From: Maribacter forsetii DSM 18668
Lineage (GTDB): Bacteria > Bacteroidota > Bacteroidia > Flavobacteriales > Flavobacteriaceae
Assembly: GCF_000744105.1 (NCBI RefSeq)
Contig: NZ_JQLH01000001.1
Location: 1,984,001-2,048,000 of the forward strand
Reading direction: 5' to 3'
DNA: 64,000 nt
A model generated the notes under the pieces. It was given only the letters and a program-made list of their open reading frames with translations, made no database searches and was not told where the DNA came from. Within the stretch, counting starts at the first letter, position 1; each line of letters opens with the position of its first letter. The translations under genes and the position numbers were made by a program. This document shows positions 52,172 through 61,734 of this stretch, piece after piece.

Positions 52172-52379
52172 ATGTAAAATGAATAATATCGGTGAGTTTT
52201 GAAGTATTGAATATGGTATATAATGACTATTTAAATATTTGATATTCAATTAATTAAGTTCATTTTTGATAAAATGAATTTGTATTGTCAATTATTGTTA
52301 AAATTTGAAATTTTTATAAACTTTTATCTTTGATTAAGTAGTATTTAAGAAATCAAGATAAGCATACGAGAATTATATT
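52171..52379. other. ilv operon leader and promoter space
   Basis: AT-rich spacer upstream of ilvD. Besides the promoter at 52305-52332 I see no leader peptide rich in Ile, Val or Leu codons and no clear terminator, so classical attenuation is not evident here. The 5' untranslated region would be only about 40 nt. Confidence 0.45.
52305..52332 (+). promoter_or_regulatory. probable promoter of the ilv operon
   Basis: TTG (52305-52307) and TATCTTTG (52325-52332) fit the -33 and TAnnTTTG -7 elements, with 17 bases between, slightly short of the common spacing. ilvD starts 48 bases after the -7 box. Confidence 0.62.
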
Positions 52380-54056
52380 ATGGAGTTGAATAAGCATAGT
52401 AAGAATGTAACCCAAGATCCAACACAACCAGCAGCACAGGCAATGCTTTATGCCATTGGTTTAACTGAAGAAGATTTAAAGAAACCGTTAATTGGTATTG
52501 GTAGTACAGGTTATGAGGGTAACCCTTGTAATATGCACTTAAATGATTTGGCGCAAGAGGTAAAAGTCGGTGTTAATGATAGTGGTTTAGTGGGGCTTGT
52601 ATTTAATACTATTGGTGTAAGTGATGGTATATCTATGGGTACATATGGTATGCGTTATTCTTTGCCTTCTAGAGATATTATTGCTGATTCTATGGAGACT
52701 GTGGTTCAAGCTATGAATTATGATGGTTTGGTTACTGTTGTAGGTTGTGATAAGAATATGCCTGGTGCACTTATGGCAATGATTCGTTTAAATAGACCAT
52801 CTGTTTTGGTTTATGGTGGTACTATTGCTTCGGGTTGTTTTAAAGATAAAAAATTAGATGTAGTATCTGCTTTTGAGGCATGGGGAGAGAAAGTTGCCGG
52901 TACTATGAATGAAGAGGATTACAAAGGTGTTATCCAGAACGCTTGTCCAGGTGCAGGTGCTTGTGGTGGTATGTATACTGCCAATACTATGGCATCGGCT
53001 ATTGAAGCTTTGGGTATGGCAATGCCTTACAATTCTTCTAACCCTGCAATAGGTAAAGACAAGCAGTACGATGCCATAAATTCTGGTAAAGCTTTAAGAA
53101 CCCTTTTGGAAAAAGATATTAAGCCAAGCGACATCATTACCCGTAAATCTATGGAGAATGCTATTCGTTTGCTTACTCTTTTAGGTGGGTCAACGAATGC
53201 CGTACTTCACTTTTTAGCAATAGCTAAAGCGGCTGATGTAGATTTCACCTTAGATGATTTTCAAAAAATTAGTGATACTACGCCATTCTTGGCAGATTTA
53301 AAGCCAAGTGGTAAATTCTTAATGGAAGATGTTCACCGTGTAGGTGGTGTACCTGCCGTTATGAAGTTTATGTTAGAAAATGATATGCTACATGGAGATT
53401 GTCTTACCGTTACAGGTAAAACAATTGCTGAGAATTTAGCTGATGTTCCTGGTTTATTAGAACACCAACAAGTCATTAAACCACTTAGTAATCCTATAAA
53501 AGCAACTGGTCACTTACGTATTCTTTATGGTAACCTTGCCACTGAAGGTGCTGTGGCAAAAATTACCGGTAAAGAAGGATTGTATTTTTCAGGTCCGGCT
53601 AAAGTATATAACGACGAATTTCTTGCGAATGCAGGTATCGGTAAAGGTGAAGTGAAAAAAGGTGATGTTGTTGTTATTCGCTATGAAGGTCCAAAAGGTG
53701 GACCGGGTATGCCAGAAATGTTGAAACCAACTGCAGCAATTATGGGTGCTGGTCTTGGTAAAGATGTTGCTTTAATTACAGACGGTCGTTTTTCTGGTGG
53801 TACTCATGGTTTTGTTGTTGGTCACGTAGCTCCAGAAGCTCAAGATGGTGGAACAATTGGTCTATTGGAAGATGGAGATATTATTACCATTGATGCAGAG
53901 AAAAACGAAATTTCAGTTAATCTTACAGATGAGCAATTATCAGAAAGAAAAAAGAATTGGAAACAACCGGAGTTAAAGGTGAAAAGAGGAAGCTTATACA
54001 AATATGCACGTATGGTATCTTCTGCATCTAACGGTTGTGTAACCGATGAGTTTTAA
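52380..54056 (+). CDS. ilvD: dihydroxy-acid dehydratase
   Basis: An iron-sulfur enzyme that dehydrates 2,3-dihydroxy acids to the keto acids of valine and isoleucine. At 558 residues it is full length. Cluster cysteines are in EGNPCNMHL, VVGCDKNMPG and PGAGACGGMYTANTMA. The C-terminal GGPGMPEML and DGRFSGGTHGFVVGH are also typical. It is the first gene of the ilv operon and is followed by an intergenic hairpin. Confidence 0.97.
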   Translation: MELNKHSKNVTQDPTQPAAQAMLYAIGLTEEDLKKPLIGIGSTGYEGNPCNMHLNDLAQEVKVGVNDSGLVGLVFNTIGVSDGISMGTYGMRYSLPSRDIIADSMETVVQAMNYDGLVTVVGCDKNMPGALMAMIRLNRPSVLVYGGTIASGCFKDKKLDVVSAFEAWGEKVAGTMNEEDYKGVIQNACPGAGACGGMYTANTMASAIEALGMAMPYNSSNPAIGKDKQYDAINSGKALRTLLEKDIKPSDIITRKSMENAIRLLTLLGGSTNAVLHFLAIAKAADVDFTLDDFQKISDTTPFLADLKPSGKFLMEDVHRVGGVPAVMKFMLENDMLHGDCLTVTGKTIAENLADVPGLLEHQQVIKPLSNPIKATGHLRILYGNLATEGAVAKITGKEGLYFSGPAKVYNDEFLANAGIGKGEVKKGDVVVIRYEGPKGGPGMPEMLKPTAAIMGAGLGKDVALITDGRFSGGTHGFVVGHVAPEAQDGGTIGLLEDGDIITIDAEKNEISVNLTDEQLSERKKNWKQPELKVKRGSLYKYARMVSSASNGCVTDEF

Positions 54057-54066
54057 ATAACACCGG

Positions 54067-54086
54067 CTAGACTTTAGGAAGTCTAG
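54067..54086 (+). promoter_or_regulatory. intercistronic hairpin between ilvD and ilvB
   Basis: CTAGACTT-TAGG-AAGTCTAG is a perfect 8-bp stem with a 4-base loop, 11 bases after the ilvD stop. No T run follows, so it is more likely a message-processing or stabilising element than a full terminator. Confidence 0.6.
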
Positions 54087-54148
54087 AAGGATTTTAATAT
54101 CAGGTAATTGTAACTCTTATATGCAATGCTTGAATTTGATTATGAATT

Positions 54149-55882
54149 ATGGAAACAGTAAAAGAGAAGAAAAAAGGTACAGATTCCAAGAAAACTATTA
54201 AGATTTCTGGAGCAGAGGCAATAATTCATTGTTTGTTGGCAGAAGGTGTCGAAACAATGTATGGCTACCCTGGTGGTGCAATTATGCCCGTCTACGATGA
54301 ACTATATAAATTTCAAGATAAATTAACACATATTCTTACAAGACATGAACAGGGTGCTACGCATGCTGCTCAAGGGTATGCTCGTGTTTCCGGTAGAGTG
54401 GGTGTCGCAATAGCAACATCCGGTCCTGGTGCAACTAATTTGGTGACTGGTCTTGCAGATGCGCAGATAGACTCAACACCTATGGTTTGCATTACTGGTC
54501 AAGTTACTAGACAATTACTAGGTACCGATGCTTTTCAAGAAACTGATATTATAGGGATCTCTACTCCGGTAACGAAGTGGAATTACCAGATTACCGAAGC
54601 TTCTGAAATACCAGAAGTAATGGCGAAAGCGTTTTACATTGCTAAATCTGGTAGACCAGGTCCGGTATTAATTGATATTACTAAAAATGCACAAATAGAT
54701 GCTTTTAATTTCTCTTATGAGAAATGTACTGCTGTACGTAGTTATAAGCCGGTACCTAAACCAAAAATGAGTGCAATTCAAGCGGCTGCAGATTTAATTA
54801 ATAGCGCTAAAAAACCATTTATCGTATGGGGGCAAGGTGTTATTCTTGGCAAGGCTGAGCAAGAGTTGAAAGCATTAGTTGAAAAGTCAGGTATACCTGC
54901 AGCTTGGACTATCATGGGAGCTTCGGCTTTGGATACTTCTCATCCATTAAATGTGGGTATGGTAGGTATGCATGGTAACTATGGTCCTAACGTTTTGACC
55001 AATGAATGCGATTTACTAATTGCTATAGGTATGCGATTTGATGATCGTGTAACTGGTAATTTAGATTTTTATGCAAAACAAGCTAAAGTAATTCACTTTG
55101 AAATTGACCCTGCTGAGATAAATAAGAATGTGCATGCAGATGTCGCGGTTTTAGGTAACTCAAAAGAAACTTTAGGGTTGTTATTGCCTTTAGTAAATGA
55201 AAATAAACATGATGCTTGGCATAATATCTTTAAAGAGAAATATAAAATTGAGTTCGATGCTATTATAAAGAATGACATTCACCCAACCAAAGAAGGTTTA
55301 ACTATGGGCGAGGTCATCGAAGAAATTAATTTGGCTTCAAATAACAAAGCAGTTATCGTTTCTGATGTAGGTCAGCATCAAATGATTGCTTGTAGATATG
55401 CTAAATTCTCTCAATCTAAAAGTAATATTACTTCAGGTGGATTAGGTACTATGGGTTTTGCTTTACCAGCAGCTATAGGTGCCAAAATGGGCGCTATGGA
55501 TAGGGAAGTGGTTGCTATTATTGGAGATGGTGGTTATCAAATGACTATTCAGGAATTGGGTGTAATTTTTCAACATAAAGTACCTGTTAAGATTGTTGTT
55601 TTGAACAATGAACATTTAGGTATGGTGCGCCAATGGCAAGAGTTGTTTTTTGAAAAAAGATACGCATCTACCGTAATGGTGAATCCTGATTTTGTAAAAA
55701 TAGCTGAAGGTTATAGCATTGAAGCAAAACGAATATCTGAACGTAAAGATTTAAAATCGACCATTCAAGAAATGATGGCTTCTAAAGAACCTTATTTCTT
55801 AGAGGTTAAGGTTGAGCAAGAAGATAATGTATTTCCTATGATACCTTCTGGAGCTTCGGTTTCTGAAGTTAGATTGAAATAG
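54149..55882 (+). CDS. ilvB: acetolactate synthase, large catalytic subunit
   Basis: A 577-residue ThDP/FAD enzyme that condenses pyruvate with pyruvate or 2-ketobutyrate. The N-terminal YGYPGGAIMPVYDEL with the catalytic Glu in THILTRHEQGATHAAQGYAR, the SGPGATNLVTGLADA motif, and the ThDP motif IGDGGYQMTIQEL then LNNEHLGMVRQWQ are all present. Its regulatory subunit gene, ilvN, is separated from it by a methyltransferase gene. Confidence 0.96.
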   Translation: METVKEKKKGTDSKKTIKISGAEAIIHCLLAEGVETMYGYPGGAIMPVYDELYKFQDKLTHILTRHEQGATHAAQGYARVSGRVGVAIATSGPGATNLVTGLADAQIDSTPMVCITGQVTRQLLGTDAFQETDIIGISTPVTKWNYQITEASEIPEVMAKAFYIAKSGRPGPVLIDITKNAQIDAFNFSYEKCTAVRSYKPVPKPKMSAIQAAADLINSAKKPFIVWGQGVILGKAEQELKALVEKSGIPAAWTIMGASALDTSHPLNVGMVGMHGNYGPNVLTNECDLLIAIGMRFDDRVTGNLDFYAKQAKVIHFEIDPAEINKNVHADVAVLGNSKETLGLLLPLVNENKHDAWHNIFKEKYKIEFDAIIKNDIHPTKEGLTMGEVIEEINLASNNKAVIVSDVGQHQMIACRYAKFSQSKSNITSGGLGTMGFALPAAIGAKMGAMDREVVAIIGDGGYQMTIQELGVIFQHKVPVKIVVLNNEHLGMVRQWQELFFEKRYASTVMVNPDFVKIAEGYSIEAKRISERKDLKSTIQEMMASKEPYFLEVKVEQEDNVFPMIPSGASVSEVRLK

Positions 55883-55898
55883 CAGCAATAACAATCTC

Positions 55899-56477
55899 AT
55901 GAACGATACGAACATACAGGACATTCCTAATATACATACGGAGATAACTCGTAAATCTGAGGAAATCGGATTTACGATGCCTTCAGACCTGTACGTTGGT
56001 AGCTTTCTCAAAACCTTAATAGCCTCTAAACCAAATGGCAATTTTTTAGAAATTGGAACTGGTATTGGTCTTAGTCTTTCTTGGATGATTGAAGGTATGG
56101 ATGCTGATTCTAAATTGATATCCGTAGATAACGATCAAGAATTAATTTCTATCGCTTCTAGTTATTTTGGTGATGATGATAGAGTTGAGGTTGTTTGCAA
56201 AGATGGTTCTGATTGGATCAAGGAATATTCAGGTGCAAAATTCGATTTGATTTTTGCAGATGCCTGGCCAGGTAAGTACAGTGAAATCGATGAGGTTTTA
56301 AATTTGATAAATGTTGGCGGCTTTTACATTATAGATGATATGACCAAACAGCCAAATTGGCCAGCCGGTCATGAAGATAATGTACTTGAACTGACAGCGT
56401 ATTTAGAACAACGTAAAGATTTACAATTGACCAAAATGAATTGGTCTACAGGCTTAATAATGGCCGTAAAGAAATAG
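55899..56477 (+). CDS. class I SAM-dependent O-methyltransferase-like protein
   Basis: A 192-residue methyltransferase of the catechol/caffeoyl-CoA type. The SAM-binding motif I is NFLEIGTGIGLSLSWM, motif II area SVDNDQELISIASSYF, and motif IV FDLIFADAWPGKYSEID, with a closing FYIIDDMTKQP. No substrate can be named. It lies 16 bases after ilvB and about 60 before ilvN, splitting the two subunits of one enzyme, so it must be co-transcribed with them; a role in branched-chain metabolism is not implied by the family. Confidence 0.85.
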   Translation: MNDTNIQDIPNIHTEITRKSEEIGFTMPSDLYVGSFLKTLIASKPNGNFLEIGTGIGLSLSWMIEGMDADSKLISVDNDQELISIASSYFGDDDRVEVVCKDGSDWIKEYSGAKFDLIFADAWPGKYSEIDEVLNLINVGGFYIIDDMTKQPNWPAGHEDNVLELTAYLEQRKDLQLTKMNWSTGLIMAVKK

Positions 56478-56540
56478 TATAGAATAATTATAATGACACC
56501 ATAAAATCCTTTTGAAGAAAGGAATAGGTAATTAAAGCTT

Positions 56541-57059
56541 ATGGAAAATAAATGGTTTACAATATCGGTATATTCAGAAAATAATGTTGGATTACTGAAT
56601 AGAATATCAGGTATATTTTTAAAGAGACATATAAATATAGAGAGTTTAAATGTCTCTAAATCAGAGATTGATGATGTTTCTAAATTTACAATTGTTGCTC
56701 ATACAACTGAGAAATGGGTACATAATATCGTCGGGCAAATAGAGAAACAAATTGAGGTTATTAAAGCATATTACCATACAGATGATGAAACCATTTATCA
56801 AGAATCTGCTTTGTTCAAAATAGCATCTGGTCTTCTGTTTGACGAGCGTCAAATTCAGAACATTATAAAAGATAACAATGCACAGATTGTTACCGTATCA
56901 AGAGACTTTTTTGTAATCGCCAAAAGCGGTAGAAGAAATGAAATTGATGAAATGCACGATCAATTAAAACCTTACGGCATAATGCAGTTTGTTAGATCTG
57001 GTCGTATATCGGTTACTAAGGATGAGATGAAAATTTCAGCGATACTAAAAGAATTTTAA
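56541..57059 (+). CDS. ilvN: acetolactate synthase, small regulatory subunit
   Basis: A 172-residue ACT-domain subunit that gives valine feedback inhibition. The ACT domain is FTISVYSENNVGLLNRISG with HINIESLNVSKSEIDD. The C-terminal part (residues 90-172) matches the second domain of IlvN/IlvH. It sits between the methyltransferase gene and ilvC. Confidence 0.93.
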   Translation: MENKWFTISVYSENNVGLLNRISGIFLKRHINIESLNVSKSEIDDVSKFTIVAHTTEKWVHNIVGQIEKQIEVIKAYYHTDDETIYQESALFKIASGLLFDERQIQNIIKDNNAQIVTVSRDFFVIAKSGRRNEIDEMHDQLKPYGIMQFVRSGRISVTKDEMKISAILKEF

Positions 57060-57099
57060 ATAAAGAATCTAAACAATAATCAAATAAAGTAAATACAAA

Positions 57100-58575
57100 A
57101 TGGCCAATTATTTTAATACGCTATCATTAAGAGATAAATTAACGCAACTTGGAAAATGCCGCTTCATGGATTCATCTGAGTTTGCAGATGGCGTAAATGC
57201 TTTAAAAGGCAAAAAAATTGTAATCGTAGGTTGTGGTGCACAAGGTTTAAACCAAGGGTTGAACATGAGAGATTCTGGTTTAGATATCGCTTACACACTT
57301 CGTGATGCTGCTATAAAAGAAAAAAGACAATCTTTTGTAAATGCAACTGAAAACGGATTTACAGTGGGTACCTACGAGGAATTGATTCCTACTGCTGATG
57401 TTGTAATCAACCTTACCCCAGACAAACAGCATACCGCCGTAGTAGGGGCTGTTATGCCATTAATGAAAAAAGGTGCTACACTGTCTTATTCTCACGGTTT
57501 TAATATTGTAGAGGAAGGTACACAGGTTCGTGAAGATTTGACTGTGATTATGGTAGCTCCTAAAAGTCCTGGTTCTGAGGTAAGGGAAGAGTATAAGAGA
57601 GGGTTTGGCGTACCGACTTTAATTGCGGTTCACCCTGAGAATGATCCAGAAGGTAAAGGTTTAGCACAAGCAAAAGCCTATGCTGCTGGTACAGGTGGTC
57701 ATAGAGCCGGTGTATTAGAGTCTTCTTTCGTTGCTGAGGTAAAATCAGATTTAATGGGAGAGCAAACTATTCTTTGTGGTTTGTTGCAAACAGGTTCTAT
57801 TCTTTGTTTCGATAAAATGATTGAAAAAGGAATTGATGCTGGTTATGCTTCTAAATTAATCCAATACGGATGGGAAACTATCACTGAAGGAATGAAGTAT
57901 GGTGGTATTACACACATGATGGATCGTCTTTCAAATCCTGCTAAAGTAAAGGCATTTGAATTATCAGAAGAATTAAAAGATATTATGCGTCCGTTGTTTC
58001 AAAAGCATATGGATGATATTATGACCGGTCATTTCTCAAAAACGATGATGGAAGATTGGGCAAATGATGATAAGAACTTATTAACGTGGAGAGCTGCAAC
58101 TGGTGAAACGGCTTTTGAGAAAACTCCTGCAGGTAGCCAAGAGATTACCGAGCAAGAGTTTTACGACAACGGTGTGTTAATGGTAGCCATGGTAAGAGCT
58201 GGTGTTGAGTTGGCTTTTGAGGCAATGACGGAATCTGGTATTATTGCCGAGTCTGCATATTACGAGTCTTTACATGAAACTCCATTGATAGCGAATACAA
58301 TTGCTCGTAAGAAATTGTTTGAAATGAACCGTGTTATTTCTGATACTGCAGAATATGGTTGTTATCTTTTTGATCATGCATGTAAGCCATTATTGACTGA
58401 TTTCATGAAGGGAATTGATACTGATGTAATTGGTACTAATTTCTCTGGAGATATTGATAATGACGTTGATAATGCACAGTTAATTGCTATAAATAAGGCA
58501 TTACGTACGCATCCGGTAGAAATAGTTGGTACTCGTTTACGTGAGTCAATGACAGCAATGAAGCCTATCGTATAG
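57100..58575 (+). CDS. ilvC: ketol-acid reductoisomerase, class II (long form)
   Basis: A 491-residue NADP enzyme of valine/isoleucine synthesis. The nucleotide-binding GKKIVIVGCGAQGLNQGLN and the catalytic region SDLMGEQTILCGLLQTG (Asp and Glu for Mg) are seen. The duplicated C-terminal knotted domain, which makes the protein about 490 residues rather than about 330, marks the long, E. coli-like class II. It begins 40 bases after ilvN. Confidence 0.96.
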   Translation: MANYFNTLSLRDKLTQLGKCRFMDSSEFADGVNALKGKKIVIVGCGAQGLNQGLNMRDSGLDIAYTLRDAAIKEKRQSFVNATENGFTVGTYEELIPTADVVINLTPDKQHTAVVGAVMPLMKKGATLSYSHGFNIVEEGTQVREDLTVIMVAPKSPGSEVREEYKRGFGVPTLIAVHPENDPEGKGLAQAKAYAAGTGGHRAGVLESSFVAEVKSDLMGEQTILCGLLQTGSILCFDKMIEKGIDAGYASKLIQYGWETITEGMKYGGITHMMDRLSNPAKVKAFELSEELKDIMRPLFQKHMDDIMTGHFSKTMMEDWANDDKNLLTWRAATGETAFEKTPAGSQEITEQEFYDNGVLMVAMVRAGVELAFEAMTESGIIAESAYYESLHETPLIANTIARKKLFEMNRVISDTAEYGCYLFDHACKPLLTDFMKGIDTDVIGTNFSGDIDNDVDNAQLIAINKALRTHPVEIVGTRLRESMTAMKPIV

Positions 58576-58601
58576 AGTTATCATATTTTATAGATATACC
58601 G

Positions 58602-58682
58602 ATTGTCCGGTTGGGTGCATTCTAAAAGTTATGACCATTTATTGGGTTGTAGTTTTAAAAGAAATGTTCTCAAGCGGACAAT
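58602..58682 (+). other. long-range inverted repeat between ilvC and ilvA
   Basis: ATTGTCCG (58602-58609) and CGGACAAT (58675-58682) are perfect complements 65 bases apart in the 155-bp gap before ilvA. They could fold into a leader structure or be an operator pair. I do not recognise a known riboswitch. Confidence 0.4.
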
Positions 58683-58730
58683 TTAGGTTTCATGCTAGTT
58701 ATAATTTTTTAATTACAGAATGCAAATAAT

Positions 58731-59996
58731 ATGAAAGGGTCAAAGCCGGCATATTTTCCAAAATTAGATGATGTCTTACAAGCTGCACAAACCATTGCTG
58801 AAATTTCAGAAGTTACTCCGCTAACAGATAGTATTCGTTTGTCAAAACAATATAATTGTCAAGTTCGTTTAAAGCGTGAAGATTTACAGCGAGTACGTTC
58901 TTATAAAATTAGAGGTGCCTTTAATAAAATAAGCTCCTTAACTGAAGAAGAGCGGGCAAAAGGTGTCATTTGTGCAAGTGCAGGTAATCATGCCCAGGGC
59001 GTGGCATTTGCTTGCTTTCATTTAAAAATCAAAGGTACTATTTATATGCCATCTGTTACACCAAAGCAAAAAGTTGAACAAACGAAACTGTTTGGTGGCG
59101 AATGGGTTGAAATAGTTTTGGAAGGCGATACTTTTGATGATGCCTCAATGGCTGCTAGAACTTATGGTGATAAACACGGAAAAATATTTGTACATCCGTT
59201 CGATGACCCTAAAATTATAGAGGGTCAGGCCACAGTTGGTCTTGAGTTGATTTCGCAATCAAAAACACCTATAGATTATCTTTTTGTTTGCATTGGCGGT
59301 GGTGGTCTAGCATCTGGACTTATTAGTGTTTTTAGTGAGCTTTCGCCGGATACAAAAATTATTGGTGTTGAACCTAAAGGTGCTCCGTCTATGAAAACAT
59401 CAATAGATACGGGAGAAGTAGTTTCGCTTGATCATATAGATAAGTTTATTGATGGTGCAGCGGTCAAAAAAGTAGGTAACTTAACCTATGCTATCTGTAA
59501 CTATTATTTAGATAACATGATTACGGTAGATGAAGGCAAAGCATGCCAAACTATTCTAGATCTTTATAATAGGGATGCTATTGTGGTTGAACCTGCTGGA
59601 GCTTTATCTATTGCAGCTTTAGATGATTATAAAGATGAAATTGCTGGTAAAAATGTAGTGTGTATTATTGGTGGTAGTAATAATGATATCACTAGAACGG
59701 CTGAAATTAAGGAAAGAGCATTATTATATGGAAAACTAAAGCATTATTTTATTATTAGATTCCCTCAAAGACCAGGAGCCTTAAAAGAGTTTGTGGTTGA
59801 CATTCTTGGACCTACGGATGACATTACCCATTTCGAGTATTCAAAGAAATCTAGTAGAGAAAATGCGCCGGCAGTGGTAGGTATAGAATTAAAGAATCCA
59901 GACGACTTGAAGCCATTGATAGAACGCATGAAATCTAACAATTTCTATGGAGAATATATAAATGATAAACCGGACTTGTTTGAATATTTGGTTTAA
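58731..59996 (+). CDS. ilvA: threonine ammonia-lyase (threonine deaminase)
   Basis: A 421-residue PLP enzyme that makes 2-ketobutyrate for isoleucine. The PLP lysine is in RVRSYKIRGAFNKI; ASAGNHAQGVAFAC and CIGGGGLASGLISVFSEL bind the cofactor phosphate. The C-terminal KHYFIIRFPQRPGALKEFV stretch is a single ACT-like regulatory domain, as in the shorter biosynthetic forms. It ends the ilv cluster. Confidence 0.94.
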   Translation: MKGSKPAYFPKLDDVLQAAQTIAEISEVTPLTDSIRLSKQYNCQVRLKREDLQRVRSYKIRGAFNKISSLTEEERAKGVICASAGNHAQGVAFACFHLKIKGTIYMPSVTPKQKVEQTKLFGGEWVEIVLEGDTFDDASMAARTYGDKHGKIFVHPFDDPKIIEGQATVGLELISQSKTPIDYLFVCIGGGGLASGLISVFSELSPDTKIIGVEPKGAPSMKTSIDTGEVVSLDHIDKFIDGAAVKKVGNLTYAICNYYLDNMITVDEGKACQTILDLYNRDAIVVEPAGALSIAALDDYKDEIAGKNVVCIIGGSNNDITRTAEIKERALLYGKLKHYFIIRFPQRPGALKEFVVDILGPTDDITHFEYSKKSSRENAPAVVGIELKNPDDLKPLIERMKSNNFYGEYINDKPDLFEYLV

Positions 59997-60086
59997 ACTA
60001 CTTTTAATACTACAGATTCAATTTCTAGTTTTTTAGAAATCAATCTATAATTCAATTATCAATCATAGTGCAAAATAGAAAATGAA

Positions 60087-61673
60087 ATGAGCGATATTAA
60101 GATTCCAGAAGAATTTCAAATTACATCAACTATAGACCAAAAACATTATTTGGTCAACGGAGAATTAAAGGAATGGAAGGGTGATACTACAGAAGTATAT
60201 TCTACCATTTCTTCAACAAAAGAATACAAACCAACATTATTGGGCACTATTCCAGATTTGCAAGAGGCAGAAGCGTTAGATGCCTTAGATGGTGCCTTAA
60301 AAGCATATGATAAAGGGCAAGGAGTGTGGCCAACAATGCATGTTAAAGATCGTATTGAATGTATGGAGGTTTTCGTTTCAAAAATGAAAACTAAAAGAGA
60401 AGAGGTAGTTAAATTGTTAATGTGGGAGATTGGTAAATCTTTACCAGATTCTCAGAAAGAATTTGACCGTACCGTTGAATATATTGAAGATACTATTGAA
60501 GACTATAAACAATTAGATCGTGATGCTGCAAAGTTTACAAAACACGATGGTGTGTATGCGCATATTAAAAGAGGACCTTTAGGTGTTGTATTATGTTTAG
60601 GACCTTACAACTATCCGTTAAATGAAACTTTTGCTTTGTTGATTCCTGCAATTATTATGGGAAACACCACCATCTTTAAGCCAGCAAAGCATGGGGTTTT
60701 ATTGATTACTCCACTTTTAGAAGCTTTTCAAACAAGTTTTCCAAAAGGTGTGGTAAATGTATTATTTGGCCGCGGTAGAACTGTTGCTGCACCAATTATG
60801 CAAACAGGTAAAGTAGATGTACTGGCTTTAATAGGCAATAGTAAATCTGCAAATGCGCTACAGGATCAACACCCAAAGAGCAATAGACTACGTTTAGTAC
60901 TAGGTCTAGAGGCTAAGAACCCTGCAATTATTTTACCAGATGCTGATTTGGATTTAACCATAAATGAATGTTTGGCAGGTACCTTGTCTTTTAACGGTCA
61001 ACGTTGTACTGCATTGAAAGTGGTGTATGTTCATGAAGAAATCAGTGCGGAGTTCAATAAGAATTTTGCCGGTAAAGTAGATGAGTTGAAATTTGGAAAT
61101 CCTTGGGAAGACGGAGTAAAATTAACTCCATTACCAGAACCGGATAAGGCTGCCTATATTCAAGGTTTAATTGATGATGCGCTTTCAAAAGGTGCAAAGA
61201 TCATCAACAAAAAAGGAGGTAAGCATTTTGATAATTATATATGGCCTGCTGTTCTTTACCCTGTTACTAAAGACATGCGAGTTTATCAAGAAGAACAATT
61301 TGGACCTATTATCCCTATAGTACCATTCTCTGATATTGAAGAACCTTTAGATGATATGGCAGAAAGTAACTATGGTCAACAAGTAAGCTTGTTTGGTAAA
61401 GATGTTTATGCACTTTCTCCATTAATAGATACTTTGGTTAACTTGGTTTGTCGTGTTAACTTAAATAGTTCTTGCCAAAGAGGACCAGATGTTTATCCAT
61501 TTACGGGAAGAAAAGATTCTGCACAAGCAACCTTAAGTGTTCATGATGCATTACGTTCGTTCTCTATTAGAACTTTTGTTGCATTTAAAGACAACGAATT
61601 GAATACCGAAATTATTCAGAATTTATTGGAAGCCAAACTTTCTAATTTTGTGAGTACTGATTATATATTATAA
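60087..61673 (+). CDS. gapN: NADP-dependent non-phosphorylating glyceraldehyde-3-phosphate dehydrogenase
   Basis: A 528-residue aldehyde dehydrogenase-family enzyme that oxidises glyceraldehyde 3-phosphate directly to 3-phosphoglycerate, giving NADPH and no ATP. The catalytic Cys is in LSFNGQRCTALKVVYVH and the general-base Glu in RLVLGLEAKNPAIILPDADL. GPYNYPLNETFALLIPAI and the C-terminal NLNSSCQRGPDVYPFTGRK support GapN rather than a general ALDH. It is monocistronic with a strong terminator behind it. Confidence 0.9.
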   Translation: MSDIKIPEEFQITSTIDQKHYLVNGELKEWKGDTTEVYSTISSTKEYKPTLLGTIPDLQEAEALDALDGALKAYDKGQGVWPTMHVKDRIECMEVFVSKMKTKREEVVKLLMWEIGKSLPDSQKEFDRTVEYIEDTIEDYKQLDRDAAKFTKHDGVYAHIKRGPLGVVLCLGPYNYPLNETFALLIPAIIMGNTTIFKPAKHGVLLITPLLEAFQTSFPKGVVNVLFGRGRTVAAPIMQTGKVDVLALIGNSKSANALQDQHPKSNRLRLVLGLEAKNPAIILPDADLDLTINECLAGTLSFNGQRCTALKVVYVHEEISAEFNKNFAGKVDELKFGNPWEDGVKLTPLPEPDKAAYIQGLIDDALSKGAKIINKKGGKHFDNYIWPAVLYPVTKDMRVYQEEQFGPIIPIVPFSDIEEPLDDMAESNYGQQVSLFGKDVYALSPLIDTLVNLVCRVNLNSSCQRGPDVYPFTGRKDSAQATLSVHDALRSFSIRTFVAFKDNELNTEIIQNLLEAKLSNFVSTDYIL

Positions 61674-61692
61674 AGGTCTTTAACTTAGACTA

Positions 61693-61734
61693 TAAAAAAC
61701 CTCTCCTATTAATTAGGGGAGGTTTCTTTTTTAC
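61693..61734. terminator. bidirectional terminator after gapN
   Basis: ACCTCTCCT pairs with AGGGGAGGT (one wobble), extended by outer A and T runs. It lies about 25 bases after the gapN stop and contains, in its loop, the stop codon of the convergent gene. Confidence 0.85.
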
